Source: Desulfobacterales bacterium (lineage in GTDB: Bacteria; Desulfobacterota; Desulfobacteria; Desulfobacterales; JAFDCJ01). From it: DNA of 6,379 bases. A model generated the notes under the pieces. The model was not told the origin of the DNA. It did not search any database and worked only from the letters and a program-made list of their open reading frames with translations. Position 1 is the first letter of the stretch; every line of letters begins with the position of its first letter. The stretch is taken from contig JAOZSC010000162.1 of the NCBI GenBank assembly GCA_029939875.1, positions 1 to 6,379 on the forward strand, given 5' to 3'. Made by a program: the position numbers and the translations under genes. This document shows positions 5,847 to 6,379 of the stretch, piece by piece.

Positions 5847-6251
5847 TTAACCGCCGCACCCACAACTTGCGCCGTCGCAGCCGCAGGAGCATTCGCTGTC
5901 GGAGTATTCAGCCATTTTTGCCAGGGCCTTGACGATTTCACGGTTTTTAGCGGCTGTGACAGCCTCGATTCTTGCTTTCAGGTGCACGTCGCTGCGGTTT
6001 GAAAACAAATCCAAAAGCGGTGGGTTGAGGTGTTCGAAAAAACTTCCCAACGACTGCCGGTTGAGATGGAGCAAGACTTCGCGGCCCTCGGGCTGATCCA
6101 CCAGTTCATATTCAAACGGGGTCATCCCCTCCGGGGACAGGCCAAAGATGAATTCAAACCGGGGATTCATCGGCATCAGATCCATGGCATCGGCTGAGGT
6201 GCCGGCCTGAAAGGACAGGGTGATTTTTTTCAGGTTTGTGACTTTGTTCAT
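5847..6251 (-). CDS. Small FKBP/SlyD-like protein with cysteine-rich metal-binding-type tail
   Basis: The 134 residues contain a stretch resembling the FKBP-type fold of SlyD: FEFIFGLSPEGMTPFEYEL (32-50) followed by EGREVLLHL (55-63) parallels the SlyD pattern '(L/F)EF..G......G.E.AL.G...GD'. The chaperone insert (IF domain) seems reduced or absent: residues 64-90 (NRQSLGSFFEHLNPPLLDLF) look helical and different. After LKARIEAVTAAKNREIVKAL the protein ends in a tail with five Cys in twelve residues (C121, C123, C125, C130, C132), reminiscent of the His/Cys nickel-binding tail of SlyD. This suggests a folding or metal-handling cytoplasmic protein; prolyl isomerase activity is unproven because typical active-site aromatics are not evident. 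AAAGGA lies eight bases upstream of the ATG at 6251, a good ribosome site. It starts 33 bp after the partial upstream gene. The family assignment is moderate; the gene itself is well supported. Confidence 0.8.
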   Translation of the reverse strand: MNKVTNLKKITLSFQAGTSADAMDLMPMNPRFEFIFGLSPEGMTPFEYELVDQPEGREVLLHLNRQSLGSFFEHLNPPLLDLFSNRSDVHLKARIEAVTAAKNREIVKALAKMAEYSDSECSCGCDGASCGCGG

Positions 6252-6275
6252 AAATATTTCCTTTCTTGGTAATGT

Positions 6276-6312
6276 AGTGACCCTTTACCCGCCTGTTTCA
6301 TGGCGGGTCACT
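6276..6312. other. Two mutually exclusive hairpins overlapping the end of the upstream gene
   Basis: AGTGACCC (6276-6283) pairs with GGGTCACT (6305-6312), and ACCCGCC (6287-6293) pairs with GGCGGGT (6302-6308). They share the right arm, so only one can form at a time. They lie 25-61 bp before the FKBP/SlyD-like ATG and span the upstream stop codon. There is no T-tract, so a terminator is unlikely; a leader or processing structure is possible. Confidence 0.35.
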
Positions 6313-6379
6313 TGAACCCCTGGATCCTCTGCGATAACGCCTGTTAATTTCGAAATTTTGCCATCATTAACTTCAACGA
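6285..6379 (-). CDS. C-terminal end of an unidentified upstream gene (5' part outside window)
   Basis: Only one minus-strand frame is open from the window edge, and it ends in TAA at 6287-6285 after 30 residues beginning VEVNDGKISKLTG and ending VTRHETGG. The 'VEVNDGKISKL.G' pattern looks like real protein, a beta hairpin of the kind found near the N-terminus of molybdopterin oxidoreductases and in amidohydrolases, but here it lies at a C-terminus, so I do not assign a family. It could equally be a remnant. The next ATG is only 33 bp on, which is consistent with an operon with the FKBP/SlyD-like gene. Confidence 0.5.
   Translation of the reverse strand, partial: VEVNDGKISKLTGVIAEDPGVQVTRHETGG

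Noticed and set aside
5759..5941. 60-codon minus-strand ORF whose TGA overlaps the flavoredoxin ATG (ATGA)
   Set aside because: Its first half lies inside the Cys-rich end of the SlyD-like gene in another frame and is Ala-rich as expected of a shadow. I recognise no family, and the overlap is probably chance.

Overview
The window looks like chromosomal DNA from an anaerobic, sulfate-reducer-like deltaproteobacterium (Desulfobacterota, probably Desulfobacterales). The evidence is protein character only: a Desulfovibrio-type flavoredoxin, a bacterial SMUG1-type uracil-DNA glycosylase of the kind known from Geobacter, a small deltaproteobacterial 'cytoplasmic protein' family, and GspF. Every gene I can support lies on the minus strand, so transcription runs from the right edge towards base 1. 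I see no rRNA, tRNA, CRISPR array, transposase or plus-strand gene.

In transcription order: (1) 6379-6285, the C-terminal end of an unidentified gene cut by the window edge. (2) 6251-5847, a small FKBP/SlyD-like protein with a cysteine-rich tail. (3) 5762-5196, a flavoredoxin-family FMN protein. (4) 5065-4406, a seven-helix membrane protein with a Ser/His/Asp/His pattern like the CREST putative membrane hydrolases. (5) 4374-3640, a SMUG1-type uracil-DNA glycosylase. (6) 3603-3016, a lipoprotein with a possible Cys-His-Asp triad. (7) 3015-2872, the decayed C-terminal remnant of a peroxiredoxin with an internal deletion. (8) 2811-1789, a GalT-like nucleotidyltransferase. (9) 1631-1374, an 85-residue conserved small protein. 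(10) 1149-1, GspF, lacking only about its last 20 residues.

Genes 4-6 are tightly packed (31 and 36 bp gaps) and are probably co-transcribed. Genes 1-3 have gaps of 33 and 84 bp and may form another unit. The two larger gaps hold structure. Bases 1183-1332 form a long imperfect inverted repeat with arms of about 66-71 nt. Bases 1632-1788 hold short hairpins and three tandem purine-rich octamers.

The gene content reads as housekeeping and stress functions rather than one dedicated pathway. I do not see a clear new multi-gene system. The points most worth a second look are the peroxiredoxin remnant, the possible thiol-hydrolase lipoprotein, the CREST-like membrane protein beside SMUG1, the SlyD-like Cys tail, and the long inverted repeat in front of gspF.
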